This document shows positions 1 to 14,000 of a stretch of 64,000 bases of DNA, one piece after another. The stretch comes from Auanema rhodensis. Taxonomy: Eukaryota; Nematoda; Chromadorea; Rhabditida; Rhabditidae. The stretch is taken from assembly GCA_964057225.1 (NCBI GenBank), contig OZ059894.1, positions 8,008,131-8,072,130 on the forward strand, given 5' to 3'. The notes below the pieces were generated by a model, which was not told the origin of the DNA, made no database searches, and worked only from the letters and a program-made list of their open reading frames with translations. The position numbers and the translations under genes were made by a program. Numbering within the stretch: position 1 is the stretch's first letter; each line of letters begins with the position of its first letter.

Positions 1-926
1 TGTTTAGGATGAGAGAGGCAGACAAACTAGTAAAAAGAAAGAGAGAGTGAAACAGAGATAATAGACATACAGAGAAAGTTAGAGATTGAAATATTGAGAG
101 GACAAGAGGGTAGCAGAGAGAATAAGAGATGAACGACTTGTTGCACATGAGGTGTGAAGACGGCGTCGGATGACGTGACTATCTATCTGTACGTAGGAGA
201 AGATGCCTCCATCTAATATTTTCCTGTGTCTATTCTACACTCTCTATGTACGCATATTGAAACGAGTTCTGATGTCAACGACGGTGACGACCATCAGGCA
301 GTTTGTACGTTGGATAGAAGAATAGGATTAGAGAGGTAGAGAACATGTGATGATACAGAAGGTGAACCAGCATATAGCGTTTGTGAGTAAAGGATAAATG
401 AAGATGCAGATTTAGATGTCGACAAGATATATCATCCGGTATATCATATAAGCAGATCTCAATTTTATGGAGAAGAAGAAGAAGAACAGGTGAGGCAAAC
501 GTTTCTGTAAACGAAGGAGCAGAAAGCAAAAGATTGAATAGCATGACTTGTTGAGAGAGTTTTATAAGATTAAATGGTTAAGAAGGATCAGATATAACTT
601 TAATGCTGCCAACTGAGCCAATTGAGCTTCCATGATATTGAAACCTTAAACGCACTTTTCCTGTTCATACATAGTTGTGAGAAATCGGATCCGAATTTAT
701 TGTTTATGCCCAAAAAAATTCAATTAATTATATGATATAAGCATCGAAATGTTATAAAAGATTATACGAATAGAAAAGAGCACACCACCTACAGCTACAG
801 GAAATGAGGTAGAAATGATTGATTTTGAAAAAAAAAATTAAAAATTCCAAAGAAAAAAAATTTTTCTTTTATTTTCAATGTAAGTAGAGAAATTTCCCGT
901 TTCGATTCTATTAAGACATTTTTATC
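1..926. other. Non-coding sequence downstream of the P450
   Basis: No gene could be supported here. The first 550 bases are purine-rich on the + strand, with many GAGA runs. A minus-strand open frame at 275-544 has a leucine-rich low-complexity translation and no splice or family support. Bases 700-910 are A/T-rich and probably hold the 3' UTR of the minus-strand P450, whose stop codon lies at 927-929. Confidence 0.5.
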
Positions 927-3900
927 TTAAAGCTTTCGTTGAGTTAGTCGCAATGAAAATCCAAGTGATGGCTTTAAAATAATCTCTGATACAGCAATAT
1001 TTCCTGGAGCTGGTACTTCTGTTTCAACATGAAAATTTCTAAATACGTATGAAAGAACTATTTTTTCTTCCAAAATAGCAAATTTTTGACCTGAAAAGAA
1101 AGAATGATGATACAAGAAGATGAAGGTTATTCTCGAGTTATTCATTGAACTGAAAATCTTCATGAACTGACCAATGCAGTTTCTTGGACCAGCAGAAAAT
1201 GGAATATATGAGTAAGGATCTCGCTTGACCGTTTTTTCTGTATCAAAGTGCTCGGGATAAAATTCATCCGGAAATTCATATTCTCTTGGATCCCTTTGAC
1301 AAGCCATGGGTGCTACTACTATTGTCATTCCTTTGGGCAATTTGCAGTATTCTGCAAAAACAATTAGTATTTTCTAATTTCATAACAAAATTCTTTAAAT
1401 AATACTTTTTATGCATTTGTATTTTCTTTGTGTGAACTTAGCGATATGACCATTAATTTTCGTTGTATTGTTGTTTTTTCGAATTAAATAACGAATGCAA
1501 CCGGTTAATATGATAACAATTGGAGAAATGAAATACTGAGAGTGTCACGTGATGACGTGGAAATTGCATATTTTAGATTTCATATGGATAAACTTACTCA
1601 TATCTACGTCTTGGTCAAGTCGACGTGCTATTAATGGCACTGATGGCATCAACCTTAATGACTCTTTAAGACATTTCTCCAAGTAAACCATTTTCTTAAC
1701 ATCTTCCGATGTAGGCATGCGATCCGAATTTCCTGGAATAACGGCGGTTTTACGTTTTTTGATTTTTGGTCCAGGAAATGCTTCTAAGCTAGATACACGA
1801 ACCAAAAATTGCGTCCATTTCCTCATGAACCAACTGCTGACACCGTGGTGTTTGCCCTAGCCACCACATAGTGAAGCCTATACTGCTAGCAGTTGTGTCA
1901 TGTCCTGAAACAAAATATTTGAAGTTCTTGAAGTATGCTTTAAAACAAAATAGTAACCTTCAAACATAAATGTGTCAACTTCTTCTCGTATATCCTCATC
2001 TGTCAGCTTATTTTCCATTTGGTTGTGTAATAGTAAATCCAAGAAAGGTCGACCATACTTCTATAATATTTTTTTTTCATATTTAATATTTTAGAGTAAT
2101 GATCGTATACGTGACAATATTATGAAAATACCTGATTTTCTTCTGAATTGTATTCGTATTCCATTTCCTTTTTCCGTTGGGAAATGACCTTAAACTTTGA
2201 ATTTTTTGAAGAAAAAAAGCCTTTTGATGGATTACGGAACGTACATTTCTTGTAAAGTCAGTTGTTAACTTAACTAATTCATCAAATTCATATCCTAAAC
2301 CAGTCAGATACCATATAGGTTTAAACCACAACCAAGGTAATCTTAATTTCAATAAATTATTAAGAAACTTTTCTTTGTTTGAAACACTGTTTAGGTGCAT
2401 TTCATACGAATAACATGAAGTCATTGTATCATCTGAGAGATTCAGAAAAGATACGAGAAGCGAACGTGTCCTATCAAGAAAAGAGTTTGAACTTTCATCA
2501 ATCAGTATATGTAATCGCTTATGGTCATTCAGAACCCGTTTTTCAATAGTATTAAAGTGTGATATGTGTTCTATTTTTAGATAAAATGACAACAATTTAA
2601 CCGGAAATATTAATTACATGCTGACTATATATACATAGTCTGGCTTCTCAAAATGATAATAACTCTTGATCTCTCTTTCTCTCCAAATAATTAGAAATTT
2701 GACTCACAGCTACCGTTTCAACTTTTCCATTATTCGTTTATATCACATTTGAAGTTTTTTTTCTTGTTTTCCTACTGTGTATGATACAACACAATATATT
2801 GTAAACTTCTAAAAATCGTATCTAATTCTCTAATATCAACTCTTCTTACTTTAATCTTATCAAATGATAAATAAGTTAGAGTAATATATATCGAAGATGT
2901 TATTAGATATAAGGTTTTACGTTTCATGACAAAATTATATCAAAACTTTTCCTTTAATGCTCAAAAATGTTGGCAAATTATTCATTTTCTCTTGGCTATC
3001 ACGAGACTCAAAAAGGAATATAAAATGATTCTTTCGTGCACACAATTTCATTTAGGCCACCAACTTATGATGAAACTTTCAACTATAACGATACTTTTTT
3101 AGTTCAGTTTGTTTACATTAAATATTGAAGAACATCTAAGAGATTACAAGGAACTGTTGGCTTCGATCAACCTACGTACATAACTATATTCTATTTTGAT
3201 CAAGGGCGTCATACCTGATTTCGAGAATTCAACATTCCATGTTTCTTAATGGAAATTGCTTAGTAATAATCGACTTTCTTTTATTCCCGTAAAAAGCTTC
3301 TTTCATTTAAATCCAAATTTCTTATTCAATTATCAAGGAAGTCGCCAATAATTGACCAAGTCAAGTTCTTCATGAGGTCTTCCACAATAAAGAACTTCAA
3401 GTACAAACGTCGCTCTTTAAAACCTTGAATTACGATCTTACAGAATCATCAAAAGCGTTTTTCTTTATGATCATTGTTTAAGATGCACCTATTCCACCGT
3501 TATACCGGGCTCTTCCTTTCTCGTTCTCGCCATATGTCTCTCATTCTCTCATTTGTTCTCTCTCCATCTCTTTTCCCTCTACTGCCACTAAACAAAAACA
3601 ACTCCGCCTCCTTTTTCTGAACAAATGTGCGGAATCGGCATACTTAAACTCGGTAGAAAATGTTGGGCGACACATCAATCCGAATCACGACTGTGGGTTT
3701 TCCCCCTCTTACCTTTCAATCTCTTTTCTTCCATCCCAATTCCTTCATTTCCCCGCAAGGTTGGCAGGATAATTCAAATTCATTTTTCACTTCCTCATCT
3801 AAATTTCCTCAAGCTATCCCTATCTTGCTTGTAAAGTTCTCTTATTTGAGATATTTTTGTGACAAATATTTATGAATTGTGGTTAAAAATCTCGAGATAA

Positions 3901-5512
3901 CAGATACTCTAAAAGGTAGCTTACCTCTCATATTGCCAAATTATTGCCGAAAGTCTTACAACTGCTTCAACATAAGAATTATTCCGTCCATTTTGCGAAT
4001 CAATATCAGTTCCCATAGCTGTTTCTGAAACCTTCCTTCTCTATAGTTTGCTCATTCTCTCTCGTTTTTTTCAATTCTTTTTGAAATGTCAATTTCAACG
4101 AAAAGAGCAGAACGAGGAAGTACCCACCGCAAATGATGTCCAAGGCACATCGTTTAATGAATGGAAAAGCATCAAAAAAATTTTCCTCTCTAGCTTCTTT
4201 GGATAAAACTTGAATAAAAATCTAAAAATTATCTTTTTAAAGTAATATCTAATAAGTTTTAAATTTATTTGCCATGTTTAAAATACGATTAGTGACAAAA
4301 AAAACTTTTTTCATCCAATTTTTCAATTTCTCAGGTTTTCTAAACATTAGAAGTCACGTATTTTCATTTATTCACCTTTTTTAAATTCATCATATTTACG
4401 ATTTAAAACTTATATATGGTTGATAACGTATTTATCTAATTTTTTTGATAATCTTGTCTTCATTTCTGTTTAAAAATAATTATTTTAAACAATCTATTCT
4501 CTTATCTTGATCACAACAAAGCATTTAAACACAAAAAGCAGTATCTATTTAGTGCTTCTTTCATCTCATTCTCGAATAGCTCTTTAAACACTTTTTTTTC
4601 TTTTTTTTTATATGTTCACTCATGTTTCACTCGTTACAACGTTAACTATAACTATAATGTTCACATGACTTACCTCAGCCTTTCGACTGAAAATATCCTG
4701 GTAACCTTGAAGAATATTGAAGTGGAATGCCGGAGTTAATAGTTTCCGACGCACAAACCACTTTTCATTCGTACTGTAATTTGCAGAATTCAAAATGGAA
4801 CGATGGTCAATTGTGCTGTTTAGACATTGTAAACAACAATTCTTTTCAGAAGTTTCATTCTTTTTTACCAGAAATCATTCAAATTTTGTTTGAAGTCTGT
4901 ATAATACACTTACTCTTCTTACCTTGTCAATAGTCCTGTTCCAATCCACTCCGATAATTTTCGATATTGGCCAGGTTTCGATATATTTGCATTACTCTCA
5001 AGAATTGCCTTAAACAGAATTACATTCAAACAACTCCGATTCTTTTCTTGTTTCTAAAGAAATTTACCCTGGCTGATTCTTTTGCAGCGGCAAATACAAG
5101 AGGAATTGGTCCAACCCATGCAAGTATTAGTCCTTTACTCTAAAAAGCCATTACAATCTATGATTGTGAAAATGAAATAAAAGTAAACTTTATCTAATTC
5201 TGCTAGATAGATACGAGCCCATTCTTCTAATTGAATTGCAAATGCTAAAACAAAAAACTGTGTTTTGTGAATTATCTTCAACAACACTATACCTTCGCTA
5301 TCCCATTTGAATAGATAAGCTGAGCCTATCAGTGGTAGAGCCGGTGGTCCAGGTATTTTGCGTAAATTTGTTAACGATACATAACAAATACGTATATAAT
5401 TTAGAATAATTTCATAAAAATTCCATATAAAACATATTAGAAAGCTCAGAAATAGTATGAATCCAATAGACATGCTATATATTATGACTGAAAAATTAAG
5501 AGCAATTTTCAA
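927..5512 (-). CDS. CYP4-type cytochrome P450, about 14 exons
   Basis: A haem-thiolate monooxygenase of the endoplasmic reticulum membrane; CYP4-type enzymes in nematodes are linked to lipid or xenobiotic oxidation. The model gives about 515 residues, a full-length P450. It starts with a hydrophobic anchor (residues about 8-35) and the hinge [12 protein letters not shown]. Then come the WIGTGLLT and [11 protein letters not shown] blocks (about 4.7-5.0 kb), ETAMGTDID (about 4.0 kb), the I-helix FMFEGHDTTAS split across exons near 1.9 kb, the K-helix ESLR (about 1.67 kb), and the haem loop [12 protein letters not shown] (about 1.2 kb) with its cysteine ligand. Exon phases join without a break, so the gene looks intact. 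The intron at about 2348-3925 is large (1.6 kb). The ATG at 5512 is the first that provides the anchor. It is divergent from glb-1. FEGHDTTAS together with the haem loop points to the CYP4 clan rather than CYP2 or CYP3. The subfamily (CYP29, CYP32, CYP37 or other) cannot be decided by eye. Confidence 0.93.
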
Positions 5513-6241
5513 TACAAAAATGGTTACATCTCATTTCATCTTCTATGAGACAGGCACGTTGGCAAAAAAAGTTATAAAATCACATAATCGAGGTTGTCCT
5601 CTAATCCTCTTCATATTCATCCGGTATTTATTGGCTAAAGATCATTGTAAAGACTCAACTAACTACCGATAGAGACTCAATTTCTCAAATTGATGTTTCC
5701 ATTATTTCGATACTTCTAGAGAGGCATAGCATCTTTCAAATGCTAAACTAAATTAGTAAACGTTCTTGTATTTTTATTTTTTCTGTTCCAAATTAGGAAA
5801 ATATTCTTTTTGGTCAAACAAACTACAGAAAACAAAAAACTACAGTCTTTTTCTAATAAATATTATAATGTTTTTTGAATATTTCTAATAGGAATTCGAA
5901 AAATGAAATATTCTTAAGGTCAAAATACATAAAGATGATCATTTTTGAGCATTTTCGCAACCGGAAATGAATGTTTATTATAAATTTTTATAAATAATGT
6001 TTCGAAACCAAAAAAAACAACTTGGATACGATATAAATGTTTAGCAAAAAAGTTAGTTATCTCTTGTGTCTTGTTGAATGAATGGTATGGGCAGGCTCGA
6101 TGGATGGTTGGACTCGTTTATTCCTTTTATTTTTTTTCCTAATAATTATTGCTTATTATACATAACAATTATATTTATCTAGTTTGTTGTCGTTTATATT
6201 ATGTTGTTTATGTTTCTTTAAACTTTATATTTAAGATAATT
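5513..6241. promoter_or_regulatory. Divergent intergenic region, P450 / glb-1
   Basis: About 730 bases separate the divergent start codons of the P450 (-) and glb-1 (+), so the promoters of both should lie here. The sequence is AT-rich with no convincing coding exon. Just before the glb-1 ATG there is a TTTAAG acceptor-like site (about 6229-6235) that could receive a spliced leader. No factor site could be named with confidence. Confidence 0.5.
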
Positions 6242-6860
6242 ATGTCTATGTCTAACGCTGAAGCTGCTAAGCATATCAAGGAATCCTTGAAGCTTGTCAA
6301 GATTGCTGGAGATCAAGGAACCCGCAATGGAAAAGACTTCTACAAGTTGTAAGTTTTTTTATCAAATAACTCAATCATAAGTGAAATATAATTTCAGCTT
6401 CTTCACCAACTTCCCAGATCTCCGAAAATACTTCAAGGGAGCCGAAAACTTCGGAGCTGAAGAAATTGAGAAGAGTGAGAGGTATTAAGATCATTTTTGC
6501 AAATTTAAACTATTAATCTATGATTAAGATTTGAGAAGCAAGGACAACGTCTTCTCTTAGCCATGCACATCCTCGCCAACACCTTCGAGGAGGAAGACGT
6601 CTTCCGTGCTTATGCCCGTGAAACTGTTAACCGTCACCGTCAATACAAGATGGATCCCTCTCTTTGGGCTGTCAGTTGTTTGCATATATTTTCAAGTTGT
6701 TATATATCGTTTTAAGGCTTTCTTCACCGTTTATGTTGCTTTCTTGGGATCCAAGGGAGAATTGAACGATGATCAGAAGGATGCCTGGAAGCAGTGTGGA
6801 AAAGTCTTTGACGACGAATGCCAAATTCACCTCAAGAGCCTTGGACTTCCATGTGTTTAA
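6242..6860 (+). CDS. glb-1: Nematode globin, GLB-1 type
   Basis: A small haem protein for oxygen binding, expected in the cytosol or as a myoglobin-like body-wall globin. Four exons (6242-6348, 6398-6481, 6529-6670, 6717-6860) give 158 residues, the normal size for a single-domain globin. Recognisable blocks are FYKLFFTNFPDLRKYFKGAE (B-C-D helices), ERFEKQGQRLL (E helix, with Gln at the distal position as in related nematode globins), ETVNRHRQYKMDP (F helix, with the proximal His in NRHR), AFFTVYVAFLG and a C-terminal H helix ending LGLPCV. Two in-frame ATGs (MSMSN) follow an acceptor-like TTTAAG. Introns 2 and 3 end in TTAAG rather than TTCAG. A poly(A) signal AATAAA lies at about 6927-6932. 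The match to C. elegans GLB-1 is from memory of that protein. Orthology is likely, but a close paralogue is possible. Confidence 0.92.
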
Positions 6861-7417
6861 AATCAAAAATTTATAAATCTGCTTTGCTTTTTTGAAAAAT
6901 ATCCCAACTGCTGTATACTATTCTTGAATAAATCTTATCTTTTACCTGTTTTCATTATATCTAATATGTTCCACACAAGCTGGGAACAGTTTATGTGAAG
7001 TTCATTGAGCAATAATTTCAAAACATTTTCCTAAAAATGAAGGAGCAAGAGCAGAATTCGGTAATGAACTATAGTATTTCAAACTTAAACGAAGTTGGTT
7101 GTCATTTTTTCAGCAACATTTCAGTCATATTAAAGAAGTAAAGCATCACTTCTTCATCTTTTCATCAAGATCATGTCGTATTGTGTTTAATGCTGATGCC
7201 AGGATGGTGTCAAAGTCGTTTTGTGCATTTATAAGAAAGATGCATCCTGTATTCTATGCATATTTGATAAGTACCATCATACGATCATCTAACAATCTTC
7301 TTTTAGTCTTCTTATTTCCTTTTTCAGTATTCCCTACTATTAGGTTGTTGGCCAAGCTTTTTGGTGTTAAACTTACTTCCAAAAAAATATTTTTCCACTG
7401 TTTTCATCAAGAAAAGT
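6861..7417. promoter_or_regulatory. glb-1 3' UTR and mec-9-like upstream region
   Basis: This holds the glb-1 3' UTR with its AATAAA, then the 5' flank of the Kunitz/EGF gene. Open frames here (for example from 7099) are lysine/phenylalanine-rich and look random. Between 7223 and 7262 there are three closely spaced TGCAT cores, two of them full ATGCAT (7240-7245 and 7256-7261). This is the core seen in C. elegans UNC-86/MEC-3 sites of touch-neuron genes, and is discussed as a finding. Confidence 0.45.
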
Positions 7418-10400
7418 ATGATTTGGCTCATTTTTCTTTTTGTTGGTTTAACACACACCCGAGATGAGCCATTATTTGTGAAAAGTAAGCACTTTTATAT
7501 CTTTATTTTGGAAGAACAAAACCTTTTTAAGATCCAGAAGATATTTGTGAAGATACTGTTGATCCAGGTCCATGCCAATATTATTCGGTATTTGTTTTAA
7601 ATTTATTTATATTACATATTATGCTTATTAAGGTTCGATGGTTTTGGGATAAGCAGGATGAAACATGTAAAGAATTCCATTATGGTGGATGTATGGGAAA
7701 TAAAAATAATTTTAAAACGAAACAACAATGCGTTAAACAATGCCAATACAAGTTGTTTAATCCCGTAGCTGTACCAGGTAGATACTAGCCTGCTCTACAA
7801 TCAAACTCATTTTTCTGTTGTAGATTTGTGTTTACTCGAAGTAAATCAAGGTCATTGTGGAGATGAACGTACAGGACAGTGGTGGTGGTTTTTTAATTCC
7901 GATTCTGGGGAATGTGAAAAGGTTTATACATCGGCTTCAAATTAAAAATAATCTCACGTTACCGTTCATACAACGCACCTTATTCACGTGACTCTCACGT
8001 GACACTTACGTGAAACATGCTATTTAGCTATTTTTTCTTCACATCCGGTTATATCCGCTGTTTTCAGATCTTTTTTTTTTCAAATTAATAATTTTAAAAT
8101 TGAAATTATTTCAGTTCTTCTATTACGGTTGTGGAGGAAATGACAATAAATTCTATAGCTTACATATGTGTCGGAAAGTATGTGCGGAACGATTGTCTCC
8201 ACAAATAGGTAATTATAATTTTTTTTTCATGTTTTGGGGCTGCTTATCACCTTACCACCTTCAAATTTAGCTTGTGATACATGCGATCTCCGTACCTCAT
8301 TCTGTAAATCTCATACAAAGTACAATTATTCCTGCGAATGCCGAGTAGGATATGAAAAAAATCAGTATGGCGAATGCATTGGTAAGAAATTTGCATTTTT
8401 AAGAATTTAACGAAAAAACAATTCTTTTTCACTTTTTTTCAGATATCGATGAATGCCGTGGTTATAAGGCTGTTTGTGATAAAAATGCTTGGTGTACTAA
8501 TACAGTTGGCTCATTTTCATGTGAATGCATGGCATCGTATAGAGGAGATGGCAAATATTGTACTTATGTTGGATTAGGTGAGTATTTAAAGCGAATGAAT
8601 CTTTTTGATGCTTCTAAACTTTGAAGATTATTTGATATTCAAACTTTAATAAATCTGTAATTTTATGTTAAATTAAGGTCGATCATCTATTGATTGCAAA
8701 GATTGCTCACCGGATGCCAGCTGTGACAATGGAGTTTGCAAATGCAAAGAAGGATTCCAAGGAGATGGGTTCAATTGTACAGGTTAGAATATATTATTAT
8801 TTTTTTTATTCAAAAGAAAAATTACAAAAAGAGGAGTGAGATGTTTAAATAAGATCATTTGTAAGACTAAAAAACTTTTTTCGCCCCTCTTCAAGTTTTC
8901 CAAACAAATAAAAAGCAAAACTTCAAATGAAAAATAATCAAAACTTTATCGAACTATTGAAAATGTTTATCATTGAATTCATTTTCTCGTCTATTGTGTG
9001 ATCGGGGTTGTGTTGTTTGAGTTATTTAGACATTGTCTTCAATGCGTTCTGTCCCGCCCCTAGGGAAGTTTCAAGCCATACATATATTTCAAATAAAAAT
9101 CGAGATAACGTTCGGCTTTGCTAGCGTTTTCACAAGAAATACTTCTTTAGAAAATCTGGGAGGCACTTCGAATTCTTTCATTTATCGGTTCTGATCGTAG
9201 AAACAAGACAACAAGCTTACATATGTATATGTTTATGAAAATCAGTTGTTTTCCATGTTTGCAACATGTTTCAAAAACTTAAGTAAACACTGAAGAATAG
9301 ATATGAAGGAAAGCAAGGAAAAGTTTAAATCTTAGACAGTTTTCGGATAAAAGCAACAACAAACAACAAAGAGAATGATGTAATAAGGAGAGACAATTTG
9401 AAGTATTTCATGGGATAAACAAAAAATTGAAACATTTTGATCCATTGGGAATAATGTTGTTATATGTTTCTTACAATGATGATGAGCTAGCAATAGAAGA
9501 AAAAGAAGAAAAAGGAAAAATTCTGCTCTAGTGACAATGGGTTGCAAAGAACAGAAAATAGAAGAAATATTCTTCCATATGAACTTAACTATTTAAAACA
9601 AGCTGAAGTTTAACCATAATGCATTCAAAATTATGGATTTAGATGTGAATGAATGCATGAAACAACCCTATGTCTGTGATAAAAATGCCGAATGTATTAA
9701 TCGAAATGGAACTTTCATATGTACATGCTTAGCTGGCTATGCTGGTAATGGTTATGCTGGAAACTGTACTCAGAGCAAAAGTATGTAATTCATTTCATAT
9801 ATCAATTGAAATATTATTGCTGAAAACAAAAAATAATTGATTTAGATTCATGTTTGGATAAATTTAACCGAGGATATCAAGAGACTTGTAGTCGGGAAAA
9901 TTGGAGACCACACTACTACTTAGATCATCAAACTCGCATGTAATTAGATATTCTACGTGAACAAGTCTCAAAGTTTTAATGTTCAAGGTGTCAGCAGTTT
10001 TGGTATGATGGATGTCCCGGTACATCACGAAATATCTTCTCGGAGATAGAAACATGTGAAACAATGTGTGAAGAAACTAATGTTCTAACTCGTGCTGGTC
10101 AGTCAGTTCACTATATATTTTGCTTGTCACAGCGTTCCCTCAATTTTAATTTTCAATATGGCATATAATTTTGCACATTATTCTTGCTTTCATGTCTGAA
10201 TAGACTTTTTGCGAAAAAAAACTTTAATTGGACTATTTTCTTTATGTTGTGTACGAGCTGCAAGCACGAACTTTTTACATTTGAGCACATTGAAGCTCCG
10301 CGCTTCTTTTTTATGATTTTCATATATATTCGGTTGTTTCAATTCTCTTCGCATGTGAATCTTTTGGCACAAATTTCATAATCTTTGAATTTTCGTGATC

Positions 10401-11030
10401 TTTGAAGCATTGGCTATTGGACGTCAAACTACTGACCAAAATCTTGAAAGAAACACATTACCTTGTATGGTCTTTGTATTGAAAATGTCCAACAGCTTTC
10501 TCTTCTTCTATTTTCTCGCACTCATTGTTATCTCTTTCTCTCTCCATTTCCCGCTTATGCTCCCCGACTTCCTAGCGTCTCACCCTTTCTATCTACTTAC
10601 ATTTGGCCATTATGTCATTCAGAATGTTGGACAAGACGAAATTCTCTATGAGACTAACTACTAGCTGACACCATTCCAGCTTATTCTTGACTTTTCCTCT
10701 TTAAAGTCATAAAGTCTTTAAATTGCCTTACAAAGTATGGCCATCATGTCTTGTTTTGATGTGATTTTTAATATCTTATCTACTAAATCCGTCTTCCAGA
10801 TCATTTTTTCTTTTCGTTTCCCGACCATTAATATCCTTTTCCTAAATTCTAGTACGATGATTTATTTTATAAGTTTTTGAATTGTCTATGTTTTCTTTTG
10901 TGGAAAAAAATTCACAAACTCACTTTATAAAACTTATACTATTTCGTAGAAAAATACACTTTCAAATCAAAAATATTATCAGCTTCTTACTTCCTGCTTT
11001 TTCATTTTTCATACCCTTCCCTTCCGGATT

Positions 11031-11088
<58 letters not shown>

Positions 11089-14000
11089 CATATATTATCA
11101 GTTTCTGGTAATTGTATACCACCCTCGCTTCAGTTATTATTTAGATTGATGTATATGTATGTATAGTATTCACTTCTTATCCTATTTTGCTATTGAATCT
11201 CAGCCACGGACGACGACAATCAGCAGTACTTGTAATCTAATCATGACTCATCTTTCATCTCTCATATGCTTTTCAGTTATATACAGCCTGTCAACTTCTG
11301 CTTTATCGTTTTTACTCCCCCTCTCTCTCTCGTTCTCTGCCAAACTCTTTCTCTATCATGTTTTATATCCTCACAATTCTCAGATTCTTCTTTCCGATTT
11401 GTAGCTTCATCCGTCGTCGCTTTTCCTTATTTGCTTCTGTGTCATGACTTTCTCCGCCTTCTCGCCCGATGACCTCCCTGGAGACGTGGCCCTCAATCAA
11501 TGCCAAACTTCGGTCGTTTAATCGCGACACAGACGACAACGACGACACAGAGAAACCTCAAGCATTTCTCTCATAGTCTTCACCAGATATCTTCTGAATC
11601 CACCCTCAACTCCCATGGCTTTTGTCGTGTTCTCCCGATCACACAACTACACTACGGCACGGGTGCACTTTCATTGGTCTATCAACACTCATCTGACTCT
11701 ATTCCGTTATAATTAGTGTATTCAAGCTCTACAACCATTGTCTCTGTCACTACCAGATTTTCATTCAATTTTCTTATCATAATAATCTTTTTTTTTCTTT
11801 TTCTCATAACACTGTATGATTTTTGTAAACTAATTGTACTTATTTCATCAGACTAACATAAACAACACAAGATCTGAGTCGATTAGTTTACTCAATTTCA
11901 CGATTAGCACGGTCATTGACCGTTAATCATTAATACACAGCTTCTTCCTTCAAAGCTATAGCACACTCAGCAACACCTTCGGCAATTATCTCACGACGGC
12001 GTCTTTTTCTGTGGTGCCGGAAGTCGAAGCCATTGTTCCCGCTCGACTTCCGGATAGTCTACCTTCTCTCCAATCTGTTACTTATCAGCTCTCGTTCAGA
12101 AGTCTGTTGGGACAAGTTTGATCTGAACTATCGAAATCAGTGTCTGAACGGTATGTTTTTAAACAAATTCTTTGAATATACTACTACATTTGGAACAACA
12201 TGTGACTTTAGAATAACTATAATTGTCATTATTTTCATTATTTTCTCAATTGTTTAAACAAAATAAATTATTTTTAGGTCAATGGGAACAACGTTATTAC
12301 TTCGACCATGCTTCTCTTACATGTCGACAATTTTGGTTTGAAATCAAAAATTTTTTTGTTCATTTCTTCCTCTTCTCTAGGTATGATGGATGCAGATCAG
12401 ATAGCCGTAACATGTTCGAAGATGTTCTGACTTGTCAATGGTTATGTGAAGCTCAGCCAATGTATAAATCCAGTCAGTTGTATTCATTTTCTATTTTTCA
12501 TCATAATTCCAAGACCACTTTTTGTGAAAAAAAAAAAACTTTCTCTTGTTGTGCAAATGCTTGAATGTTGCTCGTAAATAAAGACAAAAAAAGAGTTTTT
12601 GGATGAAAAAAAATAATTTACGCTTGATCTTTTTGCTACGTCGACTCATTTATCACAAAGGGCATTTTGATCGATGTGTGCATGATGAACAGCCCCCAAA
12701 AGGCAGACAAAAACTTGCTTTTTTCTCTATTTGTTTCCCATAATTTGTTGATAAAGTTTATATTTATGTTAATAAAGATTAATATTTTCATAATAAATTT
12801 AATTTTTTTAATTTATAGGAGCTTGCTTAGAGGATTTTGATCAAAATCTCAAAAATATGTGCAATGGTGGACGATGGCGTCAACAATGGTATTTCGATAA
12901 GAACATCAAGGTAATTTTAACCATTTTCGCTAATTATTTAAATTTTAAAATAATATATTAACTGTTTTTTTTAATTTTCAAATAAATTATATTATTATTT
13001 AATAGAGATGTCAAACATTTTGGTATGATGGTTGTAAAGGACAGAATGAGAACATTTTCCAAGATGAACAGTCATGCCTTCTAACATGTGAAAATCCAGC
13101 TAAGAAAGATCGTGAGTTCTATTCATTCCTTGTCTATCTCACTTTTTCTGTAAATTTTAAATTTTTCAATGAAAAAACTATTTTTAGCTCGCAAGCCCTG
13201 GCATAACAATGACAAGCATAAAATGAAAGAAGCATTGGGAGAAGTTTTCAGTAAGAATCAAACATCATACTAGTTTCAGCCAGTTTATCATCAATTATTT
13301 TAGAACCAAATGCTACTGATGACATTTGTGAAGAAGATAATCCATGTGAGAATGATGGTACATGCATATGGGTTTGGAAGAAGAGCACCCATTACTGTAA
13401 ATGTAAGGCTGGTTTTACTGGTACAAATTGTGAAAAGAAAATAGGTAATACACTTTCAAATATATTTTTTGTATTTTATTTTCTAAAATTTTAGATTTTG
13501 ATCCTTGTGCTTCTGGACCATGTAAGAATGGTGCTACCTGTCAGATCAAAACAGATAAGAAGAAACCAACCTATGAATGTTTCTGTGCTACTGGTTTTGG
13601 AGGACCAACTTGTGATCAAAGTATATTGAATCTTTTAAATTTCTTTTTTCATTTTTTTTTATTCAGAACCGTGTGATGTGAATCCTTGTTTGAACAATGG
13701 AACATGTCGAACAACAAGTGGATATAGTACTTACTTCTGTGATTGTCGAGATGGTTTTGGAGGAAAAAATTGTGATATTGGTATGGTTTATAACAACTAA
13801 CTTAAGGTAAATCTGTAATTTTCAGCTATTGGCTCTAATCCTCCTGCCGAAAAATATGGATCTAAGGTAATTACATCACCTGCCTGTTCCATTTTTCTTC
13901 AAAATTTAATTATAATCCCTACACAACTTATTATAACAAAATGTTCAGGTTGAACTTTTATCAAGTGGTAAAGAAGAGTGGGTTCAGCAGATGAAGCAGC

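Noticed and set aside
275-544. Minus-strand frame of 89 codons at the window start
   Set aside because: Leucine/histidine-rich low-complexity translation from a purine-rich strand, with no family support.
11934-12257. Possible alternative first exon of a short mec-9 form, with a hydrophobic leader running into the exon at 12100
   Set aside because: The frame has no ATG (a TTG only) and the stretch before 12100 is a normal polypyrimidine acceptor, so the hydrophobic look comes from T/C-rich codons.
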